A DNA stretch of 64,000 bases from Pagrus major (lineage: Eukaryota > Chordata > Actinopteri > Spariformes > Sparidae): assembly GCF_040436345.1 (NCBI RefSeq), contig NC_133223.1:4093847-4157846 (forward strand), in the 5' to 3' direction. This document shows, piece after piece, positions 1 through 12,859 of the stretch. Made by a program: the position numbers and the translations under genes. Numbering within the stretch: the first letter of the stretch is position 1; every line of letters begins with the position of its first letter. Under the pieces are notes generated by a model, which did not search any database, was not told the origin of the DNA, and worked only from the letters and a program-made list of their open reading frames with translations.

Positions 1-2525
1 GTTGCCTGTCAAACGATACATTCAAGGGTATGATTTAATGCCATTATATTGCGTTACATCTGTACATTTTGAAATTATGAATTATGAATGAATGAAGAAC
101 AGCTGCCCTGAGGTCAGCCTCACACAGTGTCTGATAACTGCTCTCCTCAGGTAGTAGTAAGTCAAGTAATAATTCTCTTGTCCTGTATCTTGTCCATATA
201 TAATTGAATATGTTTGAGTTATGAATTCTTGATCTGAGATAGTCTATTACCATTATATAGCCTTAAATGCCACATTACTAACTTCGGAAGGTAATGTCAC
301 ATACATCCGTGCATCAATCAGGATTTAGTAATACTTAATTCAAAGATGACTAAGGTCTACAGGGACCTGGCAACCTTTTAACCACAAATGGGCTATCTCA
401 GGTGAAGGTGAAGGTTTGAACACATCTGCACAATCCATATGCTGTGATACCACATTGTATGCAATCTGTAAATGTAATGATTGATTAGATACAGACGAAG
501 ATGATACTACTGGTCATGTTACAAATACCCATGTAAACATCACATCATTATTGCATTAATAGTACAGGATTGTACACAAACATGCACAAACACCAGACGC
601 CTACAGTTACCACACAATAGAAAGAGAAGTGATAATTGTCCTATAAGTTTAGACATTTCAAAAGCAAATAAGGCAATTACCTCATCAGGTTTCAAATGAT
701 CAGGGACTATACAGAGAAAAGCAACTGACAGTTTTATTGACTGGTGCAAAGGGCCAGAAAAAACACCTGTTAACAGCCTGCAATCAAATCTGAGCAATCA
801 ATCCTGATTTAATGAATTTTGAGATCTCAACTCTTAAGTTATGACTAAGGATGTTTTTCCTACCTTTAACATTGATTGTTGGTTATTTAGTCATTATTGT
901 TATATACTGTAGAAACACTACAGTCTTTAAACTATGTTTTCAGAGGCTTTAAATGCTAATATGGTACAAGTGCGCTTGTATTTACAGTCTGTAATTACAA
1001 GTAATGCATGTAAGAACATGTTGATCTCAAGTTTACCCATTTGCTTATACGTCAAACCCATTTATTTCAAGAACTGTCCCAAAACGACCCTGTTCAATCA
1101 TTGCTGTAACTCACAAATCTTAAGGTATTGTAAATGTTTACGGTTAATTGGAGCACAATGTGATGCTGAACAGTTTCATGATCAAAATAGCTTGTTGCAA
1201 TGAAAAAAAGATGAGGAAATGTATGAAGATATGTGTTATCTTTTAAACAAGCTGAGTAATTTGTCCAAACAGTGAGGAATTATTAAATCAAATTTAGGGA
1301 GTGGGACATTTTCTCCTAAGTTATAATTATCCAACGACACAACAAGTTTAGAAGGCTAACACATTTACAAGCTTATTAAAGATCATGTATCATCAACCTT
1401 ATAATCCAACCAAAACATCCGCTGTCCAGCCTGGATTTGATTGTCGTCTCTGGATCCCTTTAAACTGCAATGCAGCCAGATTTCATTATCATCCTCATCT
1501 GTGCTCCATTAAATATCTGCAATTTCCTTCCGCAAGGCATGGGATTTCTATTTTGATATGCATTTGGATTTAGAAGTGTGTGTGTGTGTGTGTGTGTGTC
1601 TATGTGGCATTTATTCAAGGTTAATAGTCCCCATGCTCTCCCAACATGGAAGTCTGCAAGTCATTATCCAATCTGGGCAGCAGAATAACTAACAACTAGA
1701 GTACTCCTGAGTACAGAAACAGCACATATTCCAGACTGCATATATTTCATATACACAAAAAAGACACCTCTTCTCACCATACATATTCTGCATTCATTTT
1801 TCGTTGTCTAAGTCAATGCCCATTGTTATTTAAACTCCCTTCCCAGTATAGATTCATGTTTATGTTTATTATTGTTTGTTTGGTGCGTCGTGGTACTGTT
1901 CACTGCTGGGGTGAGTCACTTTCCACATGGGAATCATTCAAGTCTCAACATTTCATAAACAACAATTTTTTGAGGCAGTCTATGTAACTCTAATGAAATC
2001 TTGCAGTAGTGAATAAGAAGGTAAATCTTCATTTTGTAATGCAACATAAAACAATTCACAACAATGCCAGTGCAATGTCTTCCTATTTCTTCAAAGACCC
2101 ATTTGTTATTGTTCCACAGCTTCCCTCATACATTCCCAGGCTTTCACTGCACTAAAACCATTAGCATACCAGTTACAAAAGTGCACATGGAATGGATTTG
2201 GGATACAGTGTGGTCTCAGTGAGTCGCTCCTATACCCAAGATAAATCAGGCAACATTCTTTTCTCCCTTTTTATTCAAAACTAATGCAATGCAGGAATGT
2301 GCTTTGTCCTGCTGAGTTTGGGGATGTGGCTCATTGCAATATACTCTGCTGAAGTGGTCACGACTCCACCCACATCATACACCACCTCACTGAATTATTT
2401 TCATAAAAGCTGTCAGATATAGGTTTGGAGGTGAAAGTTTAAACAGCCACATTTGAGTAATGCTTGTGGTGAAGTCATGACCTGTTTGAGTCATTTATAA
2501 ATCTACAATGAAGGTCTTTGTACCC
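1..2525. other. Intergenic, no gene recognised
   Basis: AT-rich sequence with only short chance reading frames and no splice-supported coding similarity that I can recognise. It holds one (GT)n microsatellite near 1576. Nothing else is supported. Confidence 0.6.
1576..1599. repeat. (GT)n microsatellite
   Basis: About 12 uninterrupted GT dinucleotides, visible directly. It lies in intergenic DNA. Confidence 0.95.
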
Positions 2526-2995
2526 TTAAAGGGAGAGTTCGCCCCAAAATCAATATGACATATTTTTCATATCTGTAGTGCTATTTGTCCATCTAGATCA
2601 GGGGTCCCCAAACTTTTGTTCAGTGGGGTCACATCAACTTTCCTTTCTGTGATGGGGGGCCGGGGTCAGTCTATAACAGGAAATGATATGGGCCAAAATG
2701 ACAACCAGTATTATTGTGGAGATTAAAATGATCATTTTTTCGCAGCTGCCCTTCGCTTGGCCTTGGCACCACCTGTTGGTTTGCAAAAAAAGTAATAGAA
2801 AGTCTTCACGTGTTTATTTGAAGTACCACAGATACTCCTTTTATTTTATAGAAAATAAAAACACAAGCTGATGCCAGGTAACAATGAGGTGATGTGATTT
2901 TGTAACAGGTACAGGTGAGTTAACAATTGGTAGGTATTTTGTCTTTACAGGTAGTGAAATAATATTAATACAGAATAATAGTAAAACTCTGCCCC

Positions 2996-3706
2996 GGCTT
3001 AACTCTTCCATCGTTTGGCGTACTTTACAAAAAATATCCTCTCCTGTCGTAGTATCCATGAGACTTTGTAGAGCTGCCAGCTCCTCGGACACTTCAAAAA
3101 TTTAATTAACTCCCCGAATAAAAATCAGCAGTTGTGCTGTGTCCTGCATGTCATTGCTCTCATCCATTGCCAATGCAAAATACTCAAAATCTTTAGCTTT
3201 CTCTTTCAGCTGGACATGTACATTATGCCCCATTTCTTCAGTTCGCCTGGTAACTGTAGATGCGGACAGACTCACCGCGTTCAGGGCATCTTTCTTGTCC
3301 GGACATTCCTCCTCCGCAACAGCGTTCAAACACTTCATCACAAACTCCCCATCACTGAACGACTTTCCACAGCTTGCAATCAGTTTAGCTGCCTTGAAGC
3401 TGGCCCGAACGGATGACAGGTTCATCTGTGTTTGGCGTAGCATTGTACTCTGCTGGGCAGCAAATCCACTTTTTAGCCCAGCCACCTTGTCTCTCCTCAC
3501 TTGGCCCAGCAAGCTAGCATACTGCCCTCCATGGCGGGTTTCATAGTGTTGGCGGATGTTAAATTATTTGAACACCACCACTGTCTCTTTGCAGATTAGA
3601 CAAACTGCCTTTTCCTTCCACTGGACAAAAAAATAGTCATCTGTCCACTGCTGTTTAAAAACTCTGCACTCTGAATCTATTTTCCGTTTCCCCAACAGTT
3701 TCTACA
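2996..3706 (-). pseudogene. hAT transposase remnant (ZBED / GTF2IRD2-like)
   Basis: On the minus strand a BED-like zinc finger region (CLICKETVVVF, then HYETRH, about 3605-3530) is followed by a stretch resembling hAT-derived proteins such as GTF2IRD2 and ZBED5: the SFSDGEFVMKCL and FALAMDESNDMQDTAQL segments, then TTTGEDIF. The reading frame is broken by in-frame stops, including TAG just after the first Met, TAA after VVVFK, and TAA at 3102-3104. After about 2996 the similarity ends and the C-terminal dimerisation region is absent. This is a fossil of the hAT element, not a host gene. Confidence 0.75.
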
Positions 3707-3741
3707 TTTTGTTGTCTGGCTTTCTCCTGTTCTCCTCGCCA

Positions 3742-3891
3742 GCGCGCACTTGACGCTTGGTCACAAGCGCGCACTTGACGCTTGGTCACAAGCGCGCACT
3801 TGACGCTTGGTCACAAGCGCGCACTTGACGCTTGGTCACAAGCGCGCACTTGACGCTTGGTCACAAGCGCGCACTTGACGCTTGACCACGA
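3742..3891. repeat. 25-bp minisatellite, six copies, inside the hAT element
   Basis: Six head-to-tail copies of a 25-bp unit beginning GCGCGCACTTGACGCTTGG. The first five are identical by eye. The sixth has a few changes, and a degenerate seventh follows. Each unit is GC-rich and carries CpG sites, in contrast to the AT-rich surroundings. Confidence 0.95.
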
Positions 3892-4330
3892 GCGTGACTT
3901 GACACTTAAGTCACGTTGGAATATACCATTGTGTGAGGGGGTGAAAATTAGCTACTACTGCTCTATAGAATAATGCAATTTTAAAAAATAGGCCATGTTT
4001 AGAGGGATTGTTTGGGATCGTTAAGCGGGCCACTCCAGTTGTTTAGGCGGGCCAGATGTGGCCCGGGGGCCGTAGTTTGGGGACCTCCTGATCTAGATAG
4101 TTGAGGTGTGAGTTGCAGAGTTTTGGAGATATCAGCTGTAGCGAAGTCTGCCTTCTCTTAACTATAATGGACCTAGATGGCACTTAGTCTGTGGTGTTCA
4201 AAGTGCCAAAAAAATACATTGGCAAAATTCAACAGCAGTGTCTCTTTACAGAAATCATGACCTGCTTAATTCACAGACCTTGTTGTGTGTAGTTTCATGT
4301 CGAAACTATTTTTCTTTAACCAACTACACT

Positions 4331-7300
4331 GCCAACCATATAGTGGTAAAGTTAGCTACTACTGATGGATGAGAGCCTAGCTAACTGCTATTGAACGTTA
4401 CCGCTAAGCTGAAGCAAAAGCTCAATATTGAGCTGAAACCACGTAACATTTCCTGTGCGCTAGCTTGGTGCATGTGGAGGGGCAGTCCACAATCGTTCAC
4501 CGGGCCTGTCCCCTCTGCCTAGCCCAGAGACACAGCTGTGAGCTCGCTCGGCATGCCAAAGAGGATGGTGTGTTTTCTGAGGAAAGTACAGCTGTCAATC
4601 CACTGTGTCAGCGCCTGTTTGTAATACACACCAGTTGCCACAATATCACAGAGAATATTTGATTAGCACAAGTGCAGTCAGATGCAGTTGAAATCCTCCA
4701 TGCTAAAATCTCTTTCAGAAAGTCTTTAACACTGCTGTGATTAGTTGTTTCACTGATAGCTACTTATAAGGGAACAACCAATCACAGCAGAGCACACAGC
4801 AGAGTGCCCAAAATCCCAAATGACACAATAGCCTGACAGGGCTTTACAATCTGTCCCACACACAACATCTATTACCTATGTTTAGACCCTCTGTTTGGAT
4901 ACGGACGAATTCCACAATAAAGGAAAAACATCCTCAACAAGTGTGTCAGTTATGAATCATTTTCAGCCTGTAATCATCTCATCAATGCAGCTGAATCTCA
5001 TGGATGAGCCTACGGTCCACCCTAAAACAAGTTTTTTTTCTAACATAGTATCTATGCTCCACAGAGCAAATAGAACAAGTAGGATTTGAAAGCCCCACAT
5101 GTTCAGGTCATTAGCTGGTAAGCCATGGCCTGAGCAGTCCCATATGGGGATTGAGTCATAGTCTGTCCTCCTACACCACAGGCCCTCCATGATGTTTTAC
5201 CCCTATGAAAGGCTCAGTATTGAAATGATGAATGGCGTCAGCCTCACGGTGCAGCTCGGGGGAAACGAGTCACAGCCAGGAGGTCATCGGTCCAAGCCTG
5301 CTTCACACGTGAACATAATCACGCTAATATACACCCGTAGGCATCAGTGGGTTAACACACTTAGAGACTACTTAGCTAAGCAAACTTCACTGAAGAATCT
5401 ATTCACATGTCTCAATGGGTAGGTTGTCTGCCATGTTGGTTGATATAATTAAAGGTTTTTCAGAATGGTGAAGATCTGGTACCTGAGAACTGGTACTGAG
5501 AATGAATTTATTGCTTTTTCTCTGTGCAGAGAGTATGCTCATGTGTTCTAAACGTTTTTTAATGCCAAAAAAGGTCCTCTGATGGCCAAAAGAGTACATT
5601 TTGGCCTTCTTTTTGGAAAAATGAACTGAAACTGAAGGTTTATGTTTTAATTTATTTGATGAAAAACAGACCATGCATACATGCTTTTTAATAAAACACA
5701 CACAACACTGTCAAATCCAGTCTGATGATTGGGCTAACTTTGTTTTAGGTCATCTTTGAAGTGGAATGCTAAGTATCATAATAACACAGCCACAACTTTT
5801 GTGTTTCCATTATGACTTGAACGGCAGCATTTGCTGTTTTTCTTGTTAAGACTTTCGGGTATTTCTCCTGGCCATGGCCTCATCTCTCTCTCTCCCTCTA
5901 CGGTACAATATAAACAATTAAAATGTTGAAGAAAATATTGTAAATCTTTCCTATAATCTCCTGTGGGTTTTCATTTTGTGCTGTTAGTGTTTGCACAACA
6001 GGAGTGGATGGGCTCTCTGGTCTCAGCAAAACACCTGTGGTTGGGATTGAGCTCCACACCCGGGAGCCATCAACACACACACACGCACATATATGCACAC
6101 TCACATACTTCCATAGCTGCTCTGTGTTTTCACATGTGAAGCCATGGTCTGTTGAAGTGGAAAACAACAGTACTACATAGAGGACACAACCTCAAAAAGA
6201 ACAATGGACTGAGGGTGAGAAAAAAAGCGTCATTGATATGAGTTAAAAAGAACAATCTGCCCACTCTGAAGTCAGTCTGACTTGAATCAACCTCTGCATG
6301 TTGCTCAGTCAAATAGTTTTTATGTTCCTGCTGAGCTACACTAAATGATGACATATGAGATTCATTAGGTTACTCAGTCATGTGTAAGCAGTCCCCTTTT
6401 ATATCTAAACCAGCTCCTCTCTTTCATTAGGTTCCACGTTAAAAACTGTGTCGGTGGTGATGGTCAAAGAGTCTACTTCTGAAGCACGTTGGGAGGAATA
6501 TAGCAGATACCAATTAAAGGACACTTGTTGACCTCTGTAATCAGCATTTTAATTATTTTTCTGTAAACAGGGGATTTTGTATGGATGGGCTCTGTCTTGT
6601 ACACAGTTTCTATCCTGTAAGTAATATTGTGTCAATAAAATGTTCTACCTAGTATTTTTAGTGTGCCCTGTTGTTGCATTAGACCATATTCACATGTCAG
6701 CCATAGTCCTTTGATGCCACACAGGGTGGGAAGCTCAACTGCTGGGGTAATGTTATGCTGTTGTGTTCCAGGTTAGAAGTTGTAATAAGGTAGAGAATCT
6801 GACAAATTGTTATAATTTTACCACCTTCAGTTCAGAAACTGAAAAGATGACAGTGAAAATCTAGAGGGCCATCTGGACATACTTCAAGGTAACACAACAT
6901 ATTTGATAACCCATTAGTTAATGTGAGTATTCAACCATGTCCTAGCTAACATTACCATTTGATCACATTGTGTGTTTTACTTTCAGGTTTAAATAAATGT
7001 GTCCAAGATGTGTGTTAATATTTTAAAATTAATTTACGCATTTCCTAATGGATCGTATAAGACTAATAGGTTAACAAATATGTTGTTATACCTTGAAATA
7101 TGGCCTGATATCCCTCCAGATTTTCAAAATCAGTTGTCTTCTCATTTGCTGATCATGACTTGCTATGGCAACGGTTTTGTTTTTTAACTGTTATTTTTTT
7201 TGGCTTTGTTGCTAAAACAAGTACTACCTATGCTTTTCATTGTGTGTTTTTTATAATGATATGCAGTAAGCCTGTTTGAAGTGATCATATACCAAAAGAC

Positions 7301-8544
7301 TGATCAATGCTGATACTTTATGCTAATAGATAAAGGAGTGATAACACACTACATGCTTTGAATACCTTAGATATATATTGAAGTGTTCTAAGTAAACCGG
7401 ATAGCATACAGCAAATGATAGACCCCTCATTACAGCCATAAGATGTTAACATGTTATTTTTTTCAGCTTTGTTGCCAAAACAAGTATTACCTATGACAAT
7501 ACATTCATCAGCATTGGAGAAGAAAGGTTTGGAGGTTTGGAGTTTAGAGCAGCAGATCTTTCAGACAGCTGACGAGGCTCAGACCACACAGAAACCAGTG
7601 ACAATGGTTTTTAATATCTTCAACTTCAGTTTCTCTTTCAAACTCAACGCTTGTTGCTGCTGTTTACATGTACTCAAACGCAAATGAAGAAAATTCACTA
7701 CCTGTTTATGCATATATGTATATAAATGACAATATATCTTCTATGTTTATGTAGCATGAAGGAGTTATTAACTCTAATTTTGTTATGCAACCCTGTGTTG
7801 TATAATGACAAATAAATCATCTTGAACCTTGAATTGAGACGCTGTGAAATGATCATTTGTCAGATTCCCTATATTTATACAACTTACAACTTGGAACACA
7901 ATGTTACGACATTTGCGCTTCCCTCCCAGAGCGTGATGTCAGAGGAAAATGGTCACCATATGAACATGGACTTTTGCTTAGGATGAGGGGTTTATGTGAT
8001 GTGGGAGCCAATAAAGGCAGTAATCTACTTTTGTCTTCATGGTTTTTGGTTTCTCATAGGCCAGCCCACTCCATCATTTTACATCATAAGGAATTCCTCT
8101 TATTTAAAATCTAGACAGGTTTGTCTGTGCGCACTCATGTGTCACATAAATGTGTATGTGTGTAACATGTGACAGGTTACTCTCTCACTGACCTGTCAGC
8201 GGGCTGATAAAACAGAAGGAGAGTTCAGAAGTCAAGGGGCAGGGTCAGAGGTCATTGTGTTTATGAATGCAGCCCTAGACTGGATGTGCTACGTCAACAA
8301 AAAATTCATTAGGGTCAGGATGTTACTGTGGAGTGGGACACTGTTTCCAAACAGAGTCCCCTATTTCTAGCAGGTTGGTCTGTAGCAAACTTGATGTACA
8401 AGATATATCCAAATTTCTCAATATCAAACTGTGAGATGAGCAGGATTTCTTCTATCCTTGAAATGACTTGAATGGCTGATGTTTTCTACTGACACCTCAA
8501 GAATACAGAGACATGCAGTACATATATACTTAAATGTACTTTTT
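4331..8544. other. Intergenic, no gene recognised
   Basis: Several AATAAA-like motifs (for example near 6638 and 7810) and short frames are present. No exon with credible similarity or splice context was found on either strand. Confidence 0.5.
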
Positions 8545-8724
8545 GGCCTTTTCCTTTATTTATAGGACAGCTTACAGAGATGACAGGAAATTGGAATGAG
8601 AGAGAGGGGGGATGACACGCAGCAAGGGGCCGCAGGTCGAACTTGAGCCCTGGGCAGCTGTGGCGAAGGCTGAGTCTTTCTACATGGGGAACATGCTCTA
8701 CCAATTGAGCTACTGGGGCGCCCC
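8545..8724 (-). mobile_element. tRNA-derived SINE
   Basis: Read on the minus strand it starts GGGGCGCCCCAGTAGCTCAATTGGTAGAGC, a tRNA-like head with an A-box. A B-box-like GTTCGACC follows, then a body ending in a CTGTCCTATAAATAAAGG tail. This is the layout of common teleost tRNA SINEs. No anticodon arm or acceptor stem of a functional tRNA is retained, so it is not a tRNA gene. Target duplications were not clear. Confidence 0.8.
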
Positions 8725-10566
8725 ATTGAACTAATATACTTGAAAATACTCTATGGTGTGTCTGTAATGCTGTCAAGTTAATGACAAATCAACATTTTGA
8801 TTAAAAATAGGGTGGGGTGAGACAGGGTTAGCTATCCACTGAACCCAGACCATCTCAGAATCATGGATGTAGCGGGCTGCCATTCATCCACACCCCACTA
8901 ATTGTTTTATGAGGCATATGAGAATTATAGGCACCTTTCGACTCTAAATCCCAGAAAGAACTCAAGATGTCAGTGAAGTTTCAGACATATCATTCTCAAT
9001 AAGAAACCCTTTGAACAGCACATGTGATACACAGATGGGTTTAGGATGTCAGAACTTGTAAAGAGTTTGATTTTAACAGAAAAAGGGTGGTACAGGAGAG
9101 CCAAAACTCACTCCTGAGCTGTGCCCATATTGCATACTGACACCATAAAATATGTACTGTATAATTTTTTTCACAGCATTCTGTTTATTAATTTCCCATT
9201 CAGTACATAAAGTTAAATTACTGGAATAGCAAAACTTAATTGACACTAAATTGACACTTAGTAGTCAATCAAACTGCAGTTTTAAAAAGTTACTACCAGT
9301 TTAACTTTACAGAAACAACAAGCTGATTTCCCAAAGAATAGATGTGATACTGTGCTGTTGGTTTTCCAAGGTCTCACCACCTTTTGCAGTTTCTTTAAAT
9401 TTTTTCCATCTGTGATCATCTCCACCATTTCCTTTGTGCTTTGTGGGACAATAGCGTCCACTAAACATAGCTGTACATTTTCCAGTGTTAACACTTACTC
9501 AAAACCAAGTTTTAAAGCGTTTCTGTTACAGAGACAAACAGACATCGTGGATACAAAAGGAAGGCTGCTATAGAGACACAGATCTGATATACAGTATGTG
9601 CCACACCTATCATGTCCTGTGACCTGCTTAGTAAAAAAATCATGTTGTGAACTTCACAAAATGAATGAACACTTTATTTATCAGCTCTGCTGGATGCTGG
9701 ATGCTGGATGTCGGGGTCGAAGGGTCAGTATCAGTTGCACATGTGAACACCACATGCAGAACATTTTAGGTGCATCTCAAACTTCCGCTATGGCTTACGC
9801 ATCTGCTCCCCTCATGTTTGATGTGTCTGTACTTACATATGATGTGGACCACCACTTCTGTGACTTTACTGGTTTGTCTCAATGTAATAAAGATCTGATG
9901 GAAGTAAAATACAAGGTTCAGCTGGCAGTCCTGGGAATGATTTGTACTCTGGCTCATTCAGAGCGAAGTGAACAGTCTGTGTAGTGGGCAGAGGACTGCA
10001 GTGATTTTGCACACAGAGAATGTAATTACAGATTAAACCATAGAGACTCTGTGGACTTTAGAATAGAACACATGTAGCAATCAGTGCTCTGTGTAATGCT
10101 TACAGCACAACAAGCTACTATAAAGAGACAGATCAAGCATATCCAAGCCCATCTTGTTCAGCCCACCATAGCAGGAGCACAACCTCTGTCTTCTAGTTGA
10201 CTTGAAACCAAAAATGCTGAAATCACATGAGCAATATCACACTGTTAATATCTGCTGACACCAGGAGGAGCACAGGATGCTCGAGGCTCTTTTGCTGCTC
10301 CCATCATACAAAAACACATCTGTTTAATGGTAGTTTCACTGTCTGGGAAACCTACATGTGACTCTGATATAAACTGTACAGCGTCCATTTTTTTTTTTGA
10401 CACAACCCGGTAGCCTAGCTGACTGTGTGTCGACTCCCTGGTGTGTTGGTGTAAATAAACAGCTGGCACCGTCTTGTTCCTGCTGAAGGTTTTGAGACAA
10501 AAGAGAGTATGAGGGAATTCAGAGGTGGTATTAACACATGTCCTGAGTGAGCCACTCACTTGTGGA
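8725..10566. other. Intergenic, no gene recognised
   Basis: Reading frames of 60-128 codons occur on both strands, but none shows domain-like composition, splice sites or recognisable similarity. Confidence 0.5.
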
Positions 10567-11841
10567 CAGTTCACACCTGGCATTAACATGCATCTCGACA
10601 TGCTTCTCAAGTGATGGGATCTCACTTCCCTGCTCTATATGCAAATTGACATGGAGATCAGTGGGACAAACAGACATGGCGTTTTTCACAAAGAAATATC
10701 TTGGGGAAAAAAAATAAATATGTATTACATTTGTCAAATTTACAACAAGGCCCCAATAGTTACGAATGTGTTGTTGATAGTGTTTCACAAAGTTTATAAA
10801 GTTTCTCCTAACTCAACAACTCTTAAGGGAGTCTGGGGAGTTTATCCTCTGGCAACAAAGAAGTAGCCTATATTGGTTACTGTTTAATTTATTTGTAAAA
10901 TTCAACATGTTCACTGTCTATGAAATGTTGTGTTCTCTCTGGCTCAAATGATTTAGAATTTGCTGTAGCCGTTTCTCAAAGTTTGTTCACTTTCTCCTCA
11001 CTCAACAACTCTTAAATCACCTGATTTGTAAGGGAGTCTGGAGATATTGTGGTTACTGTCATGATTTGGAGTTTTTGGGTGAATTTTCTGTGCTTGGTGT
11101 TATTTCCTTTTTGCCTATGTGTTTCAGAGGTGAAGTGGAGGCTGGGTGTGTCTTTCCTGGAAGACTATATGGAAGAGAAGAGAATATTTATGTTTTTGCT
11201 CTCCTGCAAACCTAACCTTGTCTCTCCTCGCCTTCTCCAGTGTGGACATCCTCCTCGAGCTCCAGCCTCACAAGCAACCAGCCTCCAGCCTACGCACCTC
11301 TGCCACTCGTCTCAGTCCTCCCCGCTTACTCTCCGAGCCTGCCTACCCGCGCTCCGCTCTGTGCTTCAGCACAGAAGGCCACAGCTCTGCCACCAAGCCA
11401 GCGACCCACCTGTCCAGCACTCACCTGAGCTCGACCTCAAGTAACCCCTCTGCTCACGAAGCCTCCCTGCACCCAGCTCCTGCCAGCTTATCACCTGCAC
11501 TATTACCTGACCCTTTTGTAAATAAATTCCTTTAAACCTTCCCCAGCATGTTGTCTGTATCTTGGGTCCTGCAAAATACCCACCAACCATCACAGTGTGT
11601 AATCTTCTTCTTCTTCTTCCTCTTCCTCCATAGAGGACGTCAGTTGAGTAGGCGGTCCTCTAATGTGGCCCAGGACACATGTGTACACACTGCTAAAAGA
11701 ATGCGGTCACATGCAGCTCAGACCACCTCTGAATGTGGTCTGAGTGATCAGATCTCAAATGCGTCCTTACTGGGTACTTAATGCTGTCCATTTGTGATCA
11801 GGTCAGTCAGGATGTATGTTGATACCAAGTGTGAACAGGGC
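10567..11841. mobile_element. TIR-bounded DNA element with an LTR-like insert
   Basis: The left end reads CAGTTCACACCTGGCATTAACATGCATC. The right end, on the opposite strand, reads CCCTGTTCACACTTGGTATCAACATACATC, giving imperfect terminal inverted repeats. Inside, a motif with CTCAACAACTCTTAA followed by GGGAGTCTGG occurs twice (about 10800-10850 and 10995-11045), a local duplication. A separate block at 11057-11594 looks inserted. I did not see a clear target duplication, so exact ends are uncertain. Confidence 0.5.
11057..11594 (+). mobile_element. Possible solo LTR or LTR-like repeat
   Basis: The block begins TGTCATGATTTGG and ends CCATCACA, so it has TG...CA ends. It is C/T-rich in the middle and has an AATAAA at about 11521 followed by a TTGGGTCCTGCA motif near the 3' end. 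Similar TGTCATGATTTGAG and TTTGGGTCCTAACC motifs occur near 47,994 and 28,490, suggesting one repeat family. No flanking duplication was seen. Confidence 0.4.
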
Positions 11842-11888
11842 CTATGTGGTCAAGTGGTGATTGTTTTGTAATGTATTTAGATTGAGGT

Positions 11889-11925
<37 letters not shown>
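11889..11925. repeat. (TG)n microsatellite
   Basis: About 18 TG dinucleotides without interruption. Confidence 0.95.
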
Positions 11926-11927
<2 letters not shown>

Positions 11928-12859
11928 CTGGTTCACAGTTCAGATGCTTTTAATTGTTTCTGAATAATTTTTAGCATCACTTTACCAGAGGCGGCTCAGG
12001 ACTGATCTTATCTATTATTTCCAGATGCCTCAGATCCAGTGTTGCATCTCACCACTGACAAATGTCCCCTGCAGCACTGTGGGAGAAAACAAGAGGAAAA
12101 TGAAGAAAAGTGATGAGACTTCTCTAACAGTATATGATGTGGTTATTGTATTAAAATAATAGATTCTGTACGGGTGGAAACCGACTTTGTTTAAAATAAA
12201 GTAGCAGCTATACAGCGTGATGCAGCAGTGGCTCATATTATACAGTGTTTTGCCCTTGCAGTGAGAGTGGATGTGGCTCAGACCTAGTGGTTTACTTTTC
12301 TTTACTCAGGCCTTAATTACAAGCCAAACTGGGGAACTTTCTTAGAGGAAATGGAAAGAGTCTGATTTTGGCCGTCAGCAAGAGCAAAGAGGGTCACTGC
12401 AATTACATTATTTTGGCAATAAACATATAAAGACAACATTCAGTTGTGCTTTTTTCTCACTATAAACAGTTAGGAGAACAGTAAATGGATGGTCAGCCTC
12501 TAAGTTTAAATATACACCAGCACTGCATTTCCCTCTAAATCATCTGTTTGTGGACACAGCGCTCCAAAATAAGGAGTAGCTCTCTGGAGGTGGATGGGAA
12601 AAAACGGTCCGCTTGGAGAGAACCATGGAGGATAGGAGTGAGACTTGGGGGCGTTTCTCTGTTGGCTGTAAAGGAGGAACTTGACACTGAGTCTGATTAT
12701 GGTCATTTCTCTTCCCGGTAATCTGTCCAGCAGGGGGGCAGCGTGTCTAACTTTCCTGACATATTTACGTTTAGTCAGCTTCTTAATTCGTTGTGCTTCA
12801 GTGAAATCTAAAACCATCCCAGCGCAGGGACAGAAACTTTAGTACAGATGTATTTCTAT

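Larger units (their letters stand above)
2599..4090. mobile_element. Complete but decayed hAT transposon (Charlie-like ends)
   Basis: The ends are imperfect inverted repeats: CAGGGGTCCCCAAACT on the left and, read on the other strand, CAGGAGGTCCCCAAACT on the right. Identical 8-bp copies of ATCTAGAT flank them (2591-2598 and 4091-4098), which is the target duplication length of hAT elements. The interior carries a broken transposase on the minus strand and a 25-bp minisatellite. At 1,492 bp it is shorter than an autonomous element, so part of the coding region is deleted. It inserted into an older MITE-like repeat. Confidence 0.85.
2526..4330. mobile_element. MITE-like repeat split by a hAT insertion
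   Basis: The left part starts with TTAA followed by AGGGAGAGTTCGCCCC (from 2526). It reads up to the hAT target site at 2591-2598 and resumes after 4098 with sequence that I associate with a common interspersed repeat of fish. The start resembles other TTAA/AGGAACTGTTCAC-type ends in this window (16965, 29751). I could not find the right terminus, so the end is approximate. Confidence 0.45.

Noticed and set aside
8486..8776. 96-codon minus-strand frame over the SINE, and the tRNA-like head itself
   Set aside because: The frame reads through a tRNA-derived SINE. The head lacks a foldable acceptor stem and anticodon arm, so neither a protein nor a tRNA gene is called.
9282..9984. Frames of 63-128 codons on both strands in the upstream intergenic DNA
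   Set aside because: No similarity, no splice sites, and ordinary AT-rich codon composition; best explained by chance.
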